Shown here piece after piece: positions 1 through 8,840 of a stretch of DNA of 48,372 nucleotides. Where the stretch lies: the NCBI GenBank assembly GCA_003427395.1, contig BFEA01000473.1, positions 266,915-315,286 on the forward strand, written 5' to 3'. A model generated the notes under the pieces. It saw only the letters and a list, made by a program, of their open reading frames with translations, had not been told where the DNA came from and made no database searches. Source of the DNA: Chara braunii. Taxonomy: Eukaryota; Streptophyta; Charophyceae; Charales; Characeae. Each line of letters starts with the position of its first letter. Positions within the stretch are counted from its first letter, which is position 1. The position numbers and the translations under genes were made by a program.

Positions 1-66
<66 letters not shown>

Positions 67-98
67 CACGCACACACACATACACACACACACACACA
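1..98. repeat. (CT)n and (CA)n microsatellites
   Basis: A pure CT run fills about the first 54 bases. It is followed within a few bases by an imperfect CA run to about base 98, interrupted by single g and t changes. This is simple sequence with no coding potential. Confidence 0.97.
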
Positions 99-830
99 TC
101 CCTGTAGGATGAGCAAAATCGGAATGAATCTTCAACCAGAACATGGAAATATATTGGTCGCATGGGACACGGTTGATTTGATTGATTGAAAAACAAAAAC
201 AAAAAAGCAGAACGGGGCGATCTTTTTTTTCTTCGATCGGTCAATCAATTAATCAATGCACCCCCCCCCCTCTTTCAACCCTTTGCTTCTTCCCCCGCTC
301 TTCCTCCGGCGCCTCCTCCGCCCGTTCCGGTTTTCCCTCGTGCTCCTCCTGCTCCTCTGGCGCCTCCTCCGCCCGTTTCCGTTTCCCCTCACGTTCCTTC
401 CGCTCCTAACCCCATCCCCGTTTCCCGTGTCGGTCCTCCTCCCACTTCTCCTCCTGCTCCTCCTCCCGCTGTCGAGCGCATCGGTCCGACACTGCACAAG
501 GCAGGGCGGGACCCTTCCGGCCGCGTCACACAGGAGTCGGTCTTATCCTCGTCGCGAATACATAATGGAGTTTCTGCAAACTTCTCCGGCCGAGTGCGCC
601 AGCCATACCTCTCGCGAGCCCCTACGACAGGAAAGGGCCTACGCAAGGCACGACTTACCTCCACCTTGCGGGAGTTGTCACCTCCCTTCGGTGGCCGTAT
701 CCCCGCCGGGCTACCAGTCCACAGTACGAAAGCTAATCAGGTGCAATTGCAGAGGTGGACCAGCCGAGGGCGTTACTCGTACGCTGTAGCATAGGGGATA
801 CGCGTGGTAGTACGCCTCTATCGGACCCGC

Positions 831-876
831 ACACGAACCGACAACTTGGGGGGACACGAACCGACAACTTGGGGGG
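831..876. repeat. Perfect 23-bp tandem duplication
   Basis: Bases 831-853 are repeated exactly at 854-876. The unit begins acacgaaccg and ends in a run of g. The lack of any difference suggests a recent slippage or repair event. Confidence 0.9.
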
Positions 877-1250
877 CCGAGGTCCCAAGCGCGACTCGTC
901 GCTGGTCGACTAGAACGCATCCCACACACCACGCGAACTCCACTCTAGAGAACATAAAAATAAAACACACACACATACACATACATATACAGAACGACAC
1001 TGAACAAACAACGCGACAACACTCCTAGTCCCTTAGTAGCCATCCCATAACTTTCCGATGCGGAAATCGGATAGGCGTCGCGCACGAGACTTAGTATAAA
1101 ATCCGCGCGCGCGCAGGGTTAACTCATACCGACTAGCAATGCATGAATACGCAAGCAGTCGCAATGATGGCGTACTATGTAGTCCCCATGACGAAGCGGT
1201 CCGTCGTGGATCCGAGTACCGCTAATGACACTCAAGTGTCAGACTCGAAG

Positions 1251-1278
1251 TATCGTGAAGGCTTACTCCTTCACGATA
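1251..1278. repeat. 10-bp perfect hairpin
   Basis: TATCGTGAAG at 1251-1260 is complementary to CTTCACGATA at 1269-1278, with an 8-base loop. A g-t pair can extend the stem by one. No T-run follows it and no gene is near, so its role is unknown. Confidence 0.75.
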
Positions 1279-2269
1279 TTGCACGACTGAAGGAATAGCC
1301 GTGTAACCTCCGCGACACTTTCGACCTTTAGGCTGAGTGTCCCGGTAGGCAGGGCAAATAGGCTACTCGCGGGGGGAGATCCCTTCCATGCAGAGTTTAG
1401 GACCTGGGATATCGTGGACAAGGACCTTGAATCCAGGCCCAGGACCAATGTCCGACTATGAAATCTTTAAGAAACATACAACAAAATAGAGGGGTTTTCT
1501 CCCCTTTCTCAGTCTCAACCCTCAATTAAACCCCTAAGCATAGGCCCCTCAGGCAATGTGAACATAGGTACATACTTATATATATGTAAAGGGGAATAAG
1601 TATGTGACGATCACTTCTCACAATCACTGTGGGACTCCTCACAGCCATATATATGTGTGTGATCGCAGACAGTCAATTCCAAATCCGAACCACAGTACAT
1701 ACCTGCAATCACATCAAAGAGTCAACCGGAGGTCCACACACTACACGGAGTCAACATCAACCAATCTCTATACTCGTACCCCTCGCTTTAGCCATGCAAG
1801 CCCCAACCTTTGTCCAACCAACCATAATTAAATACTCAGTACCTTTGTTAAATGACCATTCAATAAAAGTCTGGGTGGAAACCTTAATAAAACAATAAAA
1901 TCATCAGGGCTAAAACCTTTTAGGTTGAGTATTGAGGATGAATTGGAGTCGAGTCGTAGACCGACGAATCGGCAACCGACGTGTTATCAGTGATAACAGA
2001 AGGTGATTTTTGTAGGATCAAGCTGATTCTAGCCCAAACCCTGAATCAATCGATCAAGAGGACCAGTAACACAAGACAGACCAATCCCCAAGCTAAATCT
2101 ATGTGTTCAAGTCGAGAGTAATCTTCATATCACAATTTCACCAAGAATCATTCTACTTAACTAAGCCTAAGTGCACCCCTAAGCAGGTGCCAAGAGAAAG
2201 TTGGACCCTGACAGAATCTCCTCTATACAGAGCGGATTGTCAGACCTGACACCTGTCATAATATAATCT

Positions 2270-2915
2270 AATTCCTTCAAACCAAGAAAATTTCGGCAGC
2301 GCTTCCCGTAGAAAAAGTGCCTTCGCATAATTTATATACTCCAAATATGAAAACAAAAATACCCCAAATATAAAAACAAAAATACCCAAATATGAAAACA
2401 AAAATACCCCAAATATGAAAACAAAAATACCCCGAATATGAAAACAAAAATCAGACTTTAATTTTGGAAAGCCAAATTTTGTCTAACTCCCTGATTTGGG
2501 CAGCATCTCCTTTAGAAAGGTAGACTTCCCAAATTTATACTAAGTCGGATATGAACTCAGAAATAAGGCCCAAGTTCAACTAAGACATAATTTGACTAAC
2601 TCCTTAGATTTGTAGAAATTTCGGCAGCGCTTCCCATAGAGAAAGTGTTATTCCGATATTTACACAAGCTAAGTTCAAAATAAAACATGGCTTTAACTTC
2701 TTAAGGTTGAATTTTGTCTAACTCCCTGAATTAGCAAAAATTTGGGCAGCACTCCCTTTAGAAAATGAGATGTTCCAGATTTTTACTAAGCCAAAAAGTC
2801 AGAAAATGTGGACTCTGAAAAAGACAAAATCTGACTAACTCCTTGGTTTTGTAGAAATTTCGGCAGCGCTTCCCACAGAGAAAGTGGCTTACCAAGATTT
2901 ATACAAGCCCAAGTA
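2270..2915. repeat. Five-copy degenerate repeat with TTTCGGCAG core
   Basis: Five divergent copies of a roughly 75-base motif recur, with cores near 2290, 2497, 2618, 2746 and 2856. Each has a 'taactcc' box, then ATTT(C/G)GGCAGC with a pyrimidine-rich 'cttccc' part and a 'tagaaa' stretch, and ends near 'ttataca(c)aag'. In two copies the core can pair downstream: ATTTGGG with CCCAAAT, and TCGG with CCGA. The AT-rich 22-mer array is inserted between copies one and two. The stretch is non-coding on both strands. Confidence 0.75.
2341..2452. repeat. AT-rich ~22-bp tandem repeat, about five copies
   Basis: Five consecutive near-identical copies of a unit reading ccaaatatgaaaacaaaaat, differing by one to two bases and small indels. 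It is a minisatellite with no coding potential. Confidence 0.9.
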
Positions 2916-3226
2916 CAATAAAAGATCCCAGAAAATGCAGAAATTGACCTAAGTAAAAAAACTTAACTAAAAAAATGCAGGAATTGAACCTAACTCAGCT
3001 CAGGAAATACATGAATTGAACCTAACTCCTATGGCTTTAGCACGTGGCGAGCAACTAAAACAACTACCTATCAAACTGAAACTTGAACTACGTAGTAGCC
3101 TCACTCAGTCACACGTAAGCCAAACCACAAAGGTAAGTTCTCTCGCCAGCCCAAAGTCAATTTATTGAACAATAGTTTATGATCTTCCAATGATTTATCC
3201 GTTTATACCCAACTTACATAGGCATA

Positions 3227-3936
3227 AAGCTAGACCACCCAATCTTATGGAACCTTTCTAGCTTAATATAATATACACAAACACAGGGCACTACAACTTT
3301 TCTCTTCTTTGGGCATGTGATTAGGCCACCTTAGTCGCCCTGAACCATTTAAGTATCCAAGTTATATATAATTGTATGCACTTTCTTTTAAGGCAACATA
3401 TAACTGAACCAGTCATCTTAGATCAAGATCCAGCTTGCCTCTTCTTACCAAAATTTTATTCTTAATTCATACTCTCTTCAGTTGGTGATAAGCTATAGTC
3501 AGACCATCCAATCTTATGGAAAAATGTCTGACTAGCCTGTTCATAAATAGTAGTATAAGATATAAACAAATTTACCCTCTGTGTTCCCGCATGTGCGTGG
3601 CTCCAGACCAGACCACCCAATCTTATGGGAACCTGTTCAGTCCTTTGCCTGAATTTCCTCCTTCAAAATAAAGCATGAGAGGGTCAAGGTCATCCAATCT
3701 TATGAAACTTATCCAACCCTCTTTCAGAAACCAACAAAACATAAAAACCCCAAAGAAATAAAGCGACCAAGCCATCCAATCTTATGGAAAAATGTTTGGT
3801 CTCTGAAAGTCGAACACATACAACCTCACAAGCCAAAGCAACCAGACCACCCAATCTTATGGGAACCTGTCTGGTCCTTCAGGCAATTAAAAGTAAACAT
3901 AGCATTGGGCCCTCCAATCTTATGGAGACTCTCCCA
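3227..3936. repeat. Array of seven hairpins with a constant ATCTTA loop and variable stems
   Basis: Seven hairpins share the inner core CCA-ATCTTA-TGG, or a variant of it that usually pairs just as well (TCCA/TGGA, CCCA/TGGG, CTCCA/TGGAG). Cores lie at about 3239-3250, 3507-3520, 3616-3629, 3693-3706, 3775-3788, 3850-3863 and 3912-3927. Outer stems differ in sequence yet stay complementary: AAGCTAGA (3227-3234) with TCTAGCTT (3257-3264); TAGTCAGAC (3496-3504) with GTCTGACTA (3526-3534); AGAGGGT (3678-3684) with ACCCTCT (3716-3722); GACCAA (3765-3770) with TTGGTC (3796-3801); ACCAGAC (3841-3847) with GTCTGGT (3869-3875); TGGG (3906-3909) with CCCA (3933-3936). The third has only weak outer pairing. 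No ORF spans the array. Confidence 0.85.
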
Positions 3937-4499
3937 GCCTTTGGTTGACCCAGTCAAACATGCAATACTGCCTTCCTCCCACCTTTCCCCCAGATGCAAT
4001 CCCACAATCTGCCTTCAGTTAGACAACCAAAAACTGAAACTGCATTGCACACGCATTCCTTTATTGAATCTGGGTTGTGTCCTGAAACTCAAACTAAAAG
4101 AAATAAGGGATGCACACAGTATATTCAGTCAAAACATAGCAAGGAGTGCAGTTTAAGGTTTATAACTGGGTTTATAGAAGGAGATGAAAGGTTACCTCTC
4201 AGTTCCCTGCCTCCAAAACTTCGCCTGCATTTCGGCAGAGGTCCCGCAATCGCTGGGCTGACTCCCCACAGAGTCTTGCTGCGGTTCTACGGGTGGCAAT
4301 CCCGCCTTCCGCCTTCCTCTCAGATCAGGACTAGACCTAGAGTAAGAAGGATAAAAAGAGAAAGTTTAAGTCTCTCAGATCTAAGGAGGGTGCGCTCAGA
4401 CTCGCGTGAGAGGGCCTTGTTATCTTCAAGCGCCTGAGGGCCCCGCAATGGTGGCCAGATACGCAGTCGCTTGATCAAACTCAAATCAAATTGTTGAAA
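3937..4499. other. Non-coding stretch between hairpin array and tandem duplication
   Basis: The open frame 3994-4437 gives no recognisable domain. The segment near 4230 ('atttcggcagaggtcccgc') recalls the core of the repeat family at 2270-2915, so this may be one more eroded copy. Nothing else is supported. Confidence 0.5.
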
Positions 4500-5118
4500 C
4501 AGCCCCTCCTTACGATTTTCCAAGTTGTAGCAATGACCCCTCCCAACTCGGTCACTACTCCTAGCTGAAGTTCCTTTTCCTCAGACCAGACTACAACTAC
4601 GCAGTGCGAACATGCTGCGTTAAAGCAGGACACACTCTCTCCCGTGCCACGTTCGGATGAGCTGAGAAACGAACTACAGTAACGAGTTGCAACGTACCTG
4701 GTGCATACGGGCGGCTTGTGGTGATAGTGGGGGTGTGAACACTGATCTTCAGGTTTGGTGTGACCCTGTTGTATGAAGACTGTTAGGTTAGTTAGGCTGA
4801 GCGAGTATACAACCCCTCCTGACGATTCTCCAAGTTGTAGCAATGATCCCTCCCAACTCGGGCACTACTCCTAGTTGAAGTTCCTTTTTCTCAGACCAGA
4901 CTACAACTACGCAGTGTGAACATGCTGCGTTAAAGCAGGACACACTCCCTCCCGTGCCACGTTGAGATGAGCCGAGAAACGAACTACAGTAACGGAGGTA
5001 ACGTACCTAGTGCATACGGGCGGCTTGTGGTGATAGTGGGGTTGTGAACACTGATCTTCAGGTTTGGTGTGACCCAGTTGTATGAAGACCGATAGGTTAG
5101 TTCGGCTGAGCGAGTATA
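4500..5118. repeat. Tandem duplication of a ~310-bp unit
   Basis: Unit one, about 4500-4809, is repeated at about 4810-5118 at a constant offset of 310 bp, with only scattered substitutions and a small indel near 4680/4995. Minus-strand ORFs at 4481-4843 and 4907-5131 are the two copies of one translation. It has no recognisable domain and a different N-terminus in each copy, so I do not call a gene. Confidence 0.9.
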
Positions 5119-5499
5119 AGATGCGGTGCAAATGAGATTGTTGTTATAACTGCTACAAAACAACACCCATTTCATTCTCCCTGGCCACTCTCAAGTCTCG
5201 AAGGCCGTAAGGATCGTTTGCAGGACTCATGAGGTTGAGTCCCTCACCTGCTGGCCCCAGCCTTCAAATGTGTATCCCAGGTTGTTCAACCAGGACCAAT
5301 TGTTATGACTTGGGTTCAGAAGACACCATGTCAAGAGGGCATGTAAGTCTGACTCAGTAAACCGAAACTGATTTACGATCTAAACTCTTCTTCTCACGGC
5401 CTCTTTAACAGTCTCAGAGGGGTAGATTCTCTCGAAGTTGAACCTGGGTACTTCCACCACGCGGCTGGTAGCGAAATATTGGACCTCTTCAAGTCCAGC
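5119..5499. other. Short stretch without a gene; possible module B remnant
   Basis: In minus-strand translation just past the stop at 5500 there is a 'VEVPRFNFER' run that resembles the start of module B seen elsewhere in the window. A 6-bp hairpin GGACTC/GAGTCC sits at 5223-5242. Nothing else is supported. Confidence 0.4.
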
Positions 5500-5985
5500 T
5501 TATATCACCCGGTTTACGATTCGACACCCCCTTGGCAGCTCTACTTCATTGACTAGCTCCTCTAACCTGGTTCTAACGGCCTGCTCGTCCCAAAGAGGAT
5601 CCTCCCCCAGCTTCAAACTCAAAACTGCTTCCACGAGGCCTTTTGAAAGGAAGACCTTTGCTCGTCCGACCAGCAAATTACCTTCGTCGCTCACGTTCAG
5701 GCGGACGAATGCCTTTCCACGGTAGGTCTGAGCTTTTTCCCTTTGAACCCACTGTGCTCGAGGGATAACTGCTAAGCTTGACTTTGGGAGGGTGATCCGA
5801 CAGACTTCGCCTTCCTCCTCCACAGGGTGTATAGATGCCCAATTTGTCCCAGAACCCCTTTTATCATATTCCCCTAAGAAGGCTCGTACCCCTTCCGGTT
5901 TGCCACTTGCTCGTCTCCAAAGATACGATTGTAGGGGACGTCGACGACGTGCGCCCTTTACCTCTTCGACGCTCCAAAATCCCAA
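5500..5985 (-). pseudogene. Module B tail followed by a module A domain (unknown family)
   Basis: I do not recognise this protein from any named family. Its first part, around 'GVRAFLGE', matches the end of module B ('GVKELF', 'GVAQLF') in the ORFs at 34,315 and 32,764, so it appears to continue the ORF at 5864-6487 after a frameshift. The rest, including 'AFVRLNVSDEG' and 'AKVFLSKGLVEAVLSL', aligns by eye with module A of the 6781-7311 ORF. Just after the stop, a 'VPRF' run suggests a further module B. No signal peptide or membrane segment is evident. It is probably a broken part of a longer multi-module protein; function unknown. Confidence 0.45.
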
Positions 5986-6487
5986 CTAATTCTCTCTTCA
6001 TCGATACCCCCGCGTTGACACACCGGGTGTATAGCCAGAACAACCTTGATGCCCGGGTTCTCGACCGATGGACAAACCGAAGTACCTCTATGACCTTTTC
6101 CTCCGAATCTCGCATGAGTGTACGCACCAAAAAGTCGGGCAAGACGACGTGGAGGACCTTCGAGGCACGGGGGACCTCGCCTGGTTCCGCGAATGATACC
6201 AGCGTCCACGGTTCGAAAGTCCCTTCCTCGTAATCCCCTACGACCAAATCGCTTGCTACCTTCTTTGTGGATTCGCGGTAGCTGGTATGTACCTCTCGGT
6301 CGGTTACCAAGCCTCTCCAAACCTCGGTCCAGGAACTCTCGTCCAGAAAAACCGTCACATGTATCTCGAGGAACCTACGGATATGCGGCGGACCACCTCT
6401 CTGGACTCCTTCCTTCCACATCGGCCGACACGCCCTAACCCACACGTAAGCGCCCTCTCTGATTACTCCCCGCTTCTCAACACTCAT
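5864..6487 (-). pseudogene. Two-module (A+B) protein of unknown family, frameshifted at its end
   Basis: The 207-residue translation has a module A signature near residues 14-60 (YVWVR, then VTVFLDESSWTEVW). Module B starts at about residue 115 with VLPDFLV. The order A then B matches the ORF at 34,315-34,986, where VLPSFLV leads into an FFRL...GPFEGN motif. Here the equivalent of the GPF motif is degraded, and the module's end continues in the overlapping frame at 5500-5985. That is why I call it broken. It lies on the minus strand like the other module ORFs and retroelements. The function is unknown; the link to element C's accessory ORFs is my inference from motif alignment by eye. Confidence 0.5.
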
Positions 6488-6643
6488 TCAGTAGGTGGTC
6501 ACGCGCGGGTCGCCCGGAATCAGGATCTCTCCTCTGCCGGCCTCTATCGACTCCACAGTCCCTCCATTACTAAGAACGAACCTCACCATCTACCACGATA
6601 GCTTGGACACCCACTCGCGATCCCCCTTTAGAGTGAGCGAAAA

Positions 6644-6778
6644 GCGAAATCCCTTCTCGGCGCAGGCTTTGGGGTATCTTCACAATGGGCGTAGAGTAAC
6701 CACAGTGCTCCGAAGGGCAGACCTAACCTCCTTCCTCTCTCTAGATACCCCAAAGCCTGCACTGAGAAGGGATTCCGC
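6644..6778. repeat. 35-bp inverted repeat with 65-bp loop
   Basis: Bases 6644-6678 are complementary to 6744-6778 at 31 of 35 positions by my count. The loop carries one copy of the direct repeat listed next. The arms could form a long hairpin, or could mark a local inverted duplication. Confidence 0.85.
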
Positions 6779-6847
6779 GGTTAACACAATGGGCGTAGAG
6801 TAACCACAGTGCTAAGAACGGCAGACCTAACCTCCTTCCTCTCTCTA
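6681..6847. repeat. 63-bp direct repeat interleaved with the inverted repeat
   Basis: Bases 6681-6743 recur at about 6785-6847 (offset 104 bp) with four or five differences clustered near 'ctccgaag' versus 'ctaagaac'. One copy lies in the hairpin loop and the other just outside the right arm, so a direct and an inverted duplication overlap. Confidence 0.85.
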
Positions 6848-7311
6848 AGACCCCCAATATCCTCTCCTCGTTTTCTATTAAGAATATAAAACCCGGCGAC
6901 CTTATGGTCACAAGATAACCGGCTCATGGCGGCGAACCTCTCCCTTTCCTTGGCGATAAACCCAACCCCTCGTAAGGCCCTATCTATCCACCTTTTCCTT
7001 ACTCCCCTAGCTTCCTCGAGCAGCAGATTTAGCCCACCCCCTTGACCTAAGACCAGGAGCACTACGATCCTAGTCCACGAGGCAGGTCCGACGAAAATTA
7101 CAGAAGTAACCTTAAGATACAATTTTTCCTCCTCCGCAGTCGCTTCTCTCCTTCTTGCCTCCACTGACTCTATCCACACGAAATTATCCTCTGCGGTGAC
7201 CTCTCCGGCTTCAAATCTCCTCCCTCCGTTCCCCGGAACCAAGACACAGGTCCTTTGTTCCGCTAAGTCCAATCTAACGAAGCTCCCGTCAGCTCTATCA
7301 AAGTAAACCAT
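6781..7311 (-). CDS. Module A protein, unknown function (176 aa)
   Basis: This is an uncharacterised ORF whose first ~115 residues are module A. A 'TCVLVPGNGGRRF' run is followed by FVWIES at residues 44-49, then 'KVTSVIFVGPASWTRIVVLL' and 'LLLEEAR'. Compare the 33,898-34,287 ORF, which has 'KMSIPVENEW', YVWIER at residues 62-67 and a W-containing stretch at the same spacing. Its last residues run through the direct repeat (6785-6847), so the C-terminus is probably not original. No catalytic motif, membrane segment or signal peptide is apparent. It may have continued into module B at 6.2 kb before rearrangement. Confidence 0.45.
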   Translation of the reverse strand: MVYFDRADGSFVRLDLAEQRTCVLVPGNGGRRFEAGEVTAEDNFVWIESVEARRREATAEEEKLYLKVTSVIFVGPASWTRIVVLLVLGQGGGLNLLLEEARGVRKRWIDRALRGVGFIAKERERFAAMSRLSCDHKVAGFYILNRKRGEDIGGLRERKEVRSAVLSTVVTLRPLC

Positions 7312-8103
7312 TCATCCTATAACACGTTTTGTCGTACCCCAAACACTCTCCGATACCGGTAATCCCTTCCTCCTTCATGATCTCTCTCCGAGTCCAAGGA
7401 GATCCTTTCCCTTATTCGGTCAGCCCTGACCCCGTACGGTACTCAGTTATCCACACAATAAGTGAAGTACCAATGGAGAGATCCAAAGGACAACCCCCTC
7501 CCAACTTCCCGTTCTATCGACCTCGCAACCTTCTCGTGCGTGCCCCTCTCCCCGCACTCTCTCCTGAAAACGTAAGACGGGAAGATGGCTTGGACACAAC
7601 CTGTGGCTCGGGGGTATTCCCTCTCTCGAGCACAAGTCACCTGAAAACGGATCGGAAGTCAATGCTGAAGAGTTGCTTGCTCAAAAAATCGCCTCAAGAC
7701 AGGCTTAGCAAGGGCCTCCCAATTGTCCGTCTGAAGGCACCTAAAACCCAATGGACGACGTAATCTACCCAGGCCTCCTAACTCAAGTAAATTGTTCCTT
7801 CGGCGCGGACTTCAGCCCGTCGGGCTCTCCTCCCGTTCGCTAGCCTATTCCTGGTCCACTGATCTTCTTCCCAAATCCCTACAGTGAACCGAGCCCAAAG
7901 AAAACCCCCTTTTTCAAGCTCGGTACCCCTCTCGTGTCCAGCCACCTTCTTTCGGTGCGGTGGTCCAAGGGGACACTGAAACCCTCCCACTCCTTACGGA
8001 GGTTGGCCCTTTCGATTTTGACCCCGTCGTTTCCTGTTTCTTCTTCAATTCTAACCATGCCCTACCTCTCTCCTCCGCCAGCCTGCCTCTGAACTACCTC
8101 TTC
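7312..8103. other. Eroded stretch between module ORFs
   Basis: Short minus-strand ORFs (7443-7640, 7447-7662, 7778-7990) are open but show no clear module A or B signature. Given the module ORFs on both sides in the same orientation, this is plausibly a decayed part of the same array. I cannot show that from the residues. Confidence 0.35.
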
Positions 8104-8181
8104 GATGATTGCCACTAACACCTTCCAATCGTCCGACCTGTCAAGATAGGCGTCGGGTATAACTGGCTCCGGCCTCGAGCC

Positions 8182-8553
8182 TCACGCATAAGTCCGGTAG
8201 CCTAGCGCGTAGAAGTACCTGATCCCGTAACTCCCCAACAATTCCCTCTCCAACCGTGAATGGCCAACTGCTTCTTCCCAGCTACGTAGGAAATCTTCCC
8301 CTTGCTCTAACCCCTCCTCTGCATAGAGGGTTATGTCAAAGTCCCCCACCCACAAGAAAAAGGTATAGCACCACACGTCTACCCCTCCGTAACTGCCCAC
8401 GATGATGTCGGCTGGCTCAACCTCTAGAACTCTCAAGCTCATAGATCGGGATTCGTGAGAAACTAATCCTACTCTCCGCCTGTTTGCCTTTGCACTATCC
8501 GCTAATTGCCACCAGCACTTTCCAACCGTCCGATCCGTCAAGATAGGCGTCAA
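8182..8553 (-). pseudogene. Second tandem copy of a module A-like protein segment
   Basis: From about residue 45 the translation parallels its neighbour at 8495-8836: 'VDVWCYTFFLWVGDFDI', then 'FLRSWEEAVGHSR', then 'YFYALGYRTYA'. It stops there, but the homologous reading continues past the stop (AYLD, then WKVLVAI), so the stop is probably a disabling change. Its first ~40 residues overlap the end of the upstream copy in another frame and are unlikely to be authentic. The function is unknown. Confidence 0.5.
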
Positions 8554-8836
8554 GTATTATCGGCGTCGGGCGTCTGCCCCTGGCATAGGTTCGGTAACCT
8601 AACGCATAAAAATACTTGAACCCGTAGACCTTTAGTTCTTCCCTTTCCGACCGCGAGTGACCCACTGCCTCTTCCCAACTACGGAGGAAAACTTCCCCTT
8701 GATCCTGCCCTTTCTCTACGTAAATAGCAATATCGAAGTCCCCGGTCCACAGACGAAAAGTGTAACACCACATGTCGACTTCCACGTAACTACTCACACT
8801 AATACCTTTCGGTACCACCTCTAGCCTCATACGCAC
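8495..8836 (-). CDS. First tandem copy of a module A-like protein segment (113 aa)
   Basis: I do not recognise this protein. Its centre, 'VDMWCYTFRLWTGDFDIAIY' and 'VFLRSWEEAVGHSR', resembles the second half of module A in the 34,315 ORF ('RWWVYLSQDMENAIVIEL' then 'DELLRKAK') in the spacing of aromatic and acidic residues. A 'YFYALGYRTYARG' block and 'AYLDGSDGWKVLVAI' end it. The tandem neighbour preserves most of these residues while the DNA has diverged, which hints at past protein-level constraint. No catalytic signature was found. It is soluble-looking, with no membrane helix. Confidence 0.45.
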   Translation of the reverse strand: MRMRLEVVPKGISVSSYVEVDMWCYTFRLWTGDFDIAIYVEKGQDQGEVFLRSWEEAVGHSRSEREELKVYGFKYFYALGYRTYARGRRPTPIILDAYLDGSDGWKVLVAISG

Positions 8837-8840
8837 ACTC

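Larger units (their letters stand above)
99..2269. other. Stretch without a recognisable gene
   Basis: This 2.2-kb stretch holds no gene I can support. Bases 250-480 are C-rich and open in several frames on both strands, giving proline-rich or arginine-rich translations. Such ORFs arise from composition alone, and none shows a domain. A perfect 23-bp tandem duplication and a 10-bp hairpin are listed separately. From about base 1450 the DNA becomes AT-rich and stop-dense. It may be old LTR or intergenic DNA, but I see no matching partner repeat. Confidence 0.6.
8104..8840. repeat. Tandem duplication of a ~340-bp unit (offset 397 bp)
   Basis: Bases 8104-8443 and 8501-8840 are divergent copies separated by about 57 bp. 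The offset is constant, for example gtcccc at 8341 and 8738. Both copies encode the same protein segment on the minus strand, so the duplication repeated a coding module. Confidence 0.9.

Noticed and set aside
186-794. 202-residue proline-rich plus-strand ORF
   Set aside because: It lies in C-rich DNA that is open in several frames on both strands, has no domain, and its composition explains the length.
1604-1898. Plus-strand ORFs of 75-89 residues
   Set aside because: They are AT-rich, carry no motif, overlap each other and have no homologous copy in the window.
2270-3936. CRISPR array
   Set aside because: The repeats are degenerate, unevenly spaced and lack uniform spacers, and the surrounding elements are eukaryotic.
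4481-5175. Minus-strand ORFs over the 310-bp tandem duplication
   Set aside because: They have no recognisable domain and unequal ends in the two copies. The similarity reflects the DNA duplication.
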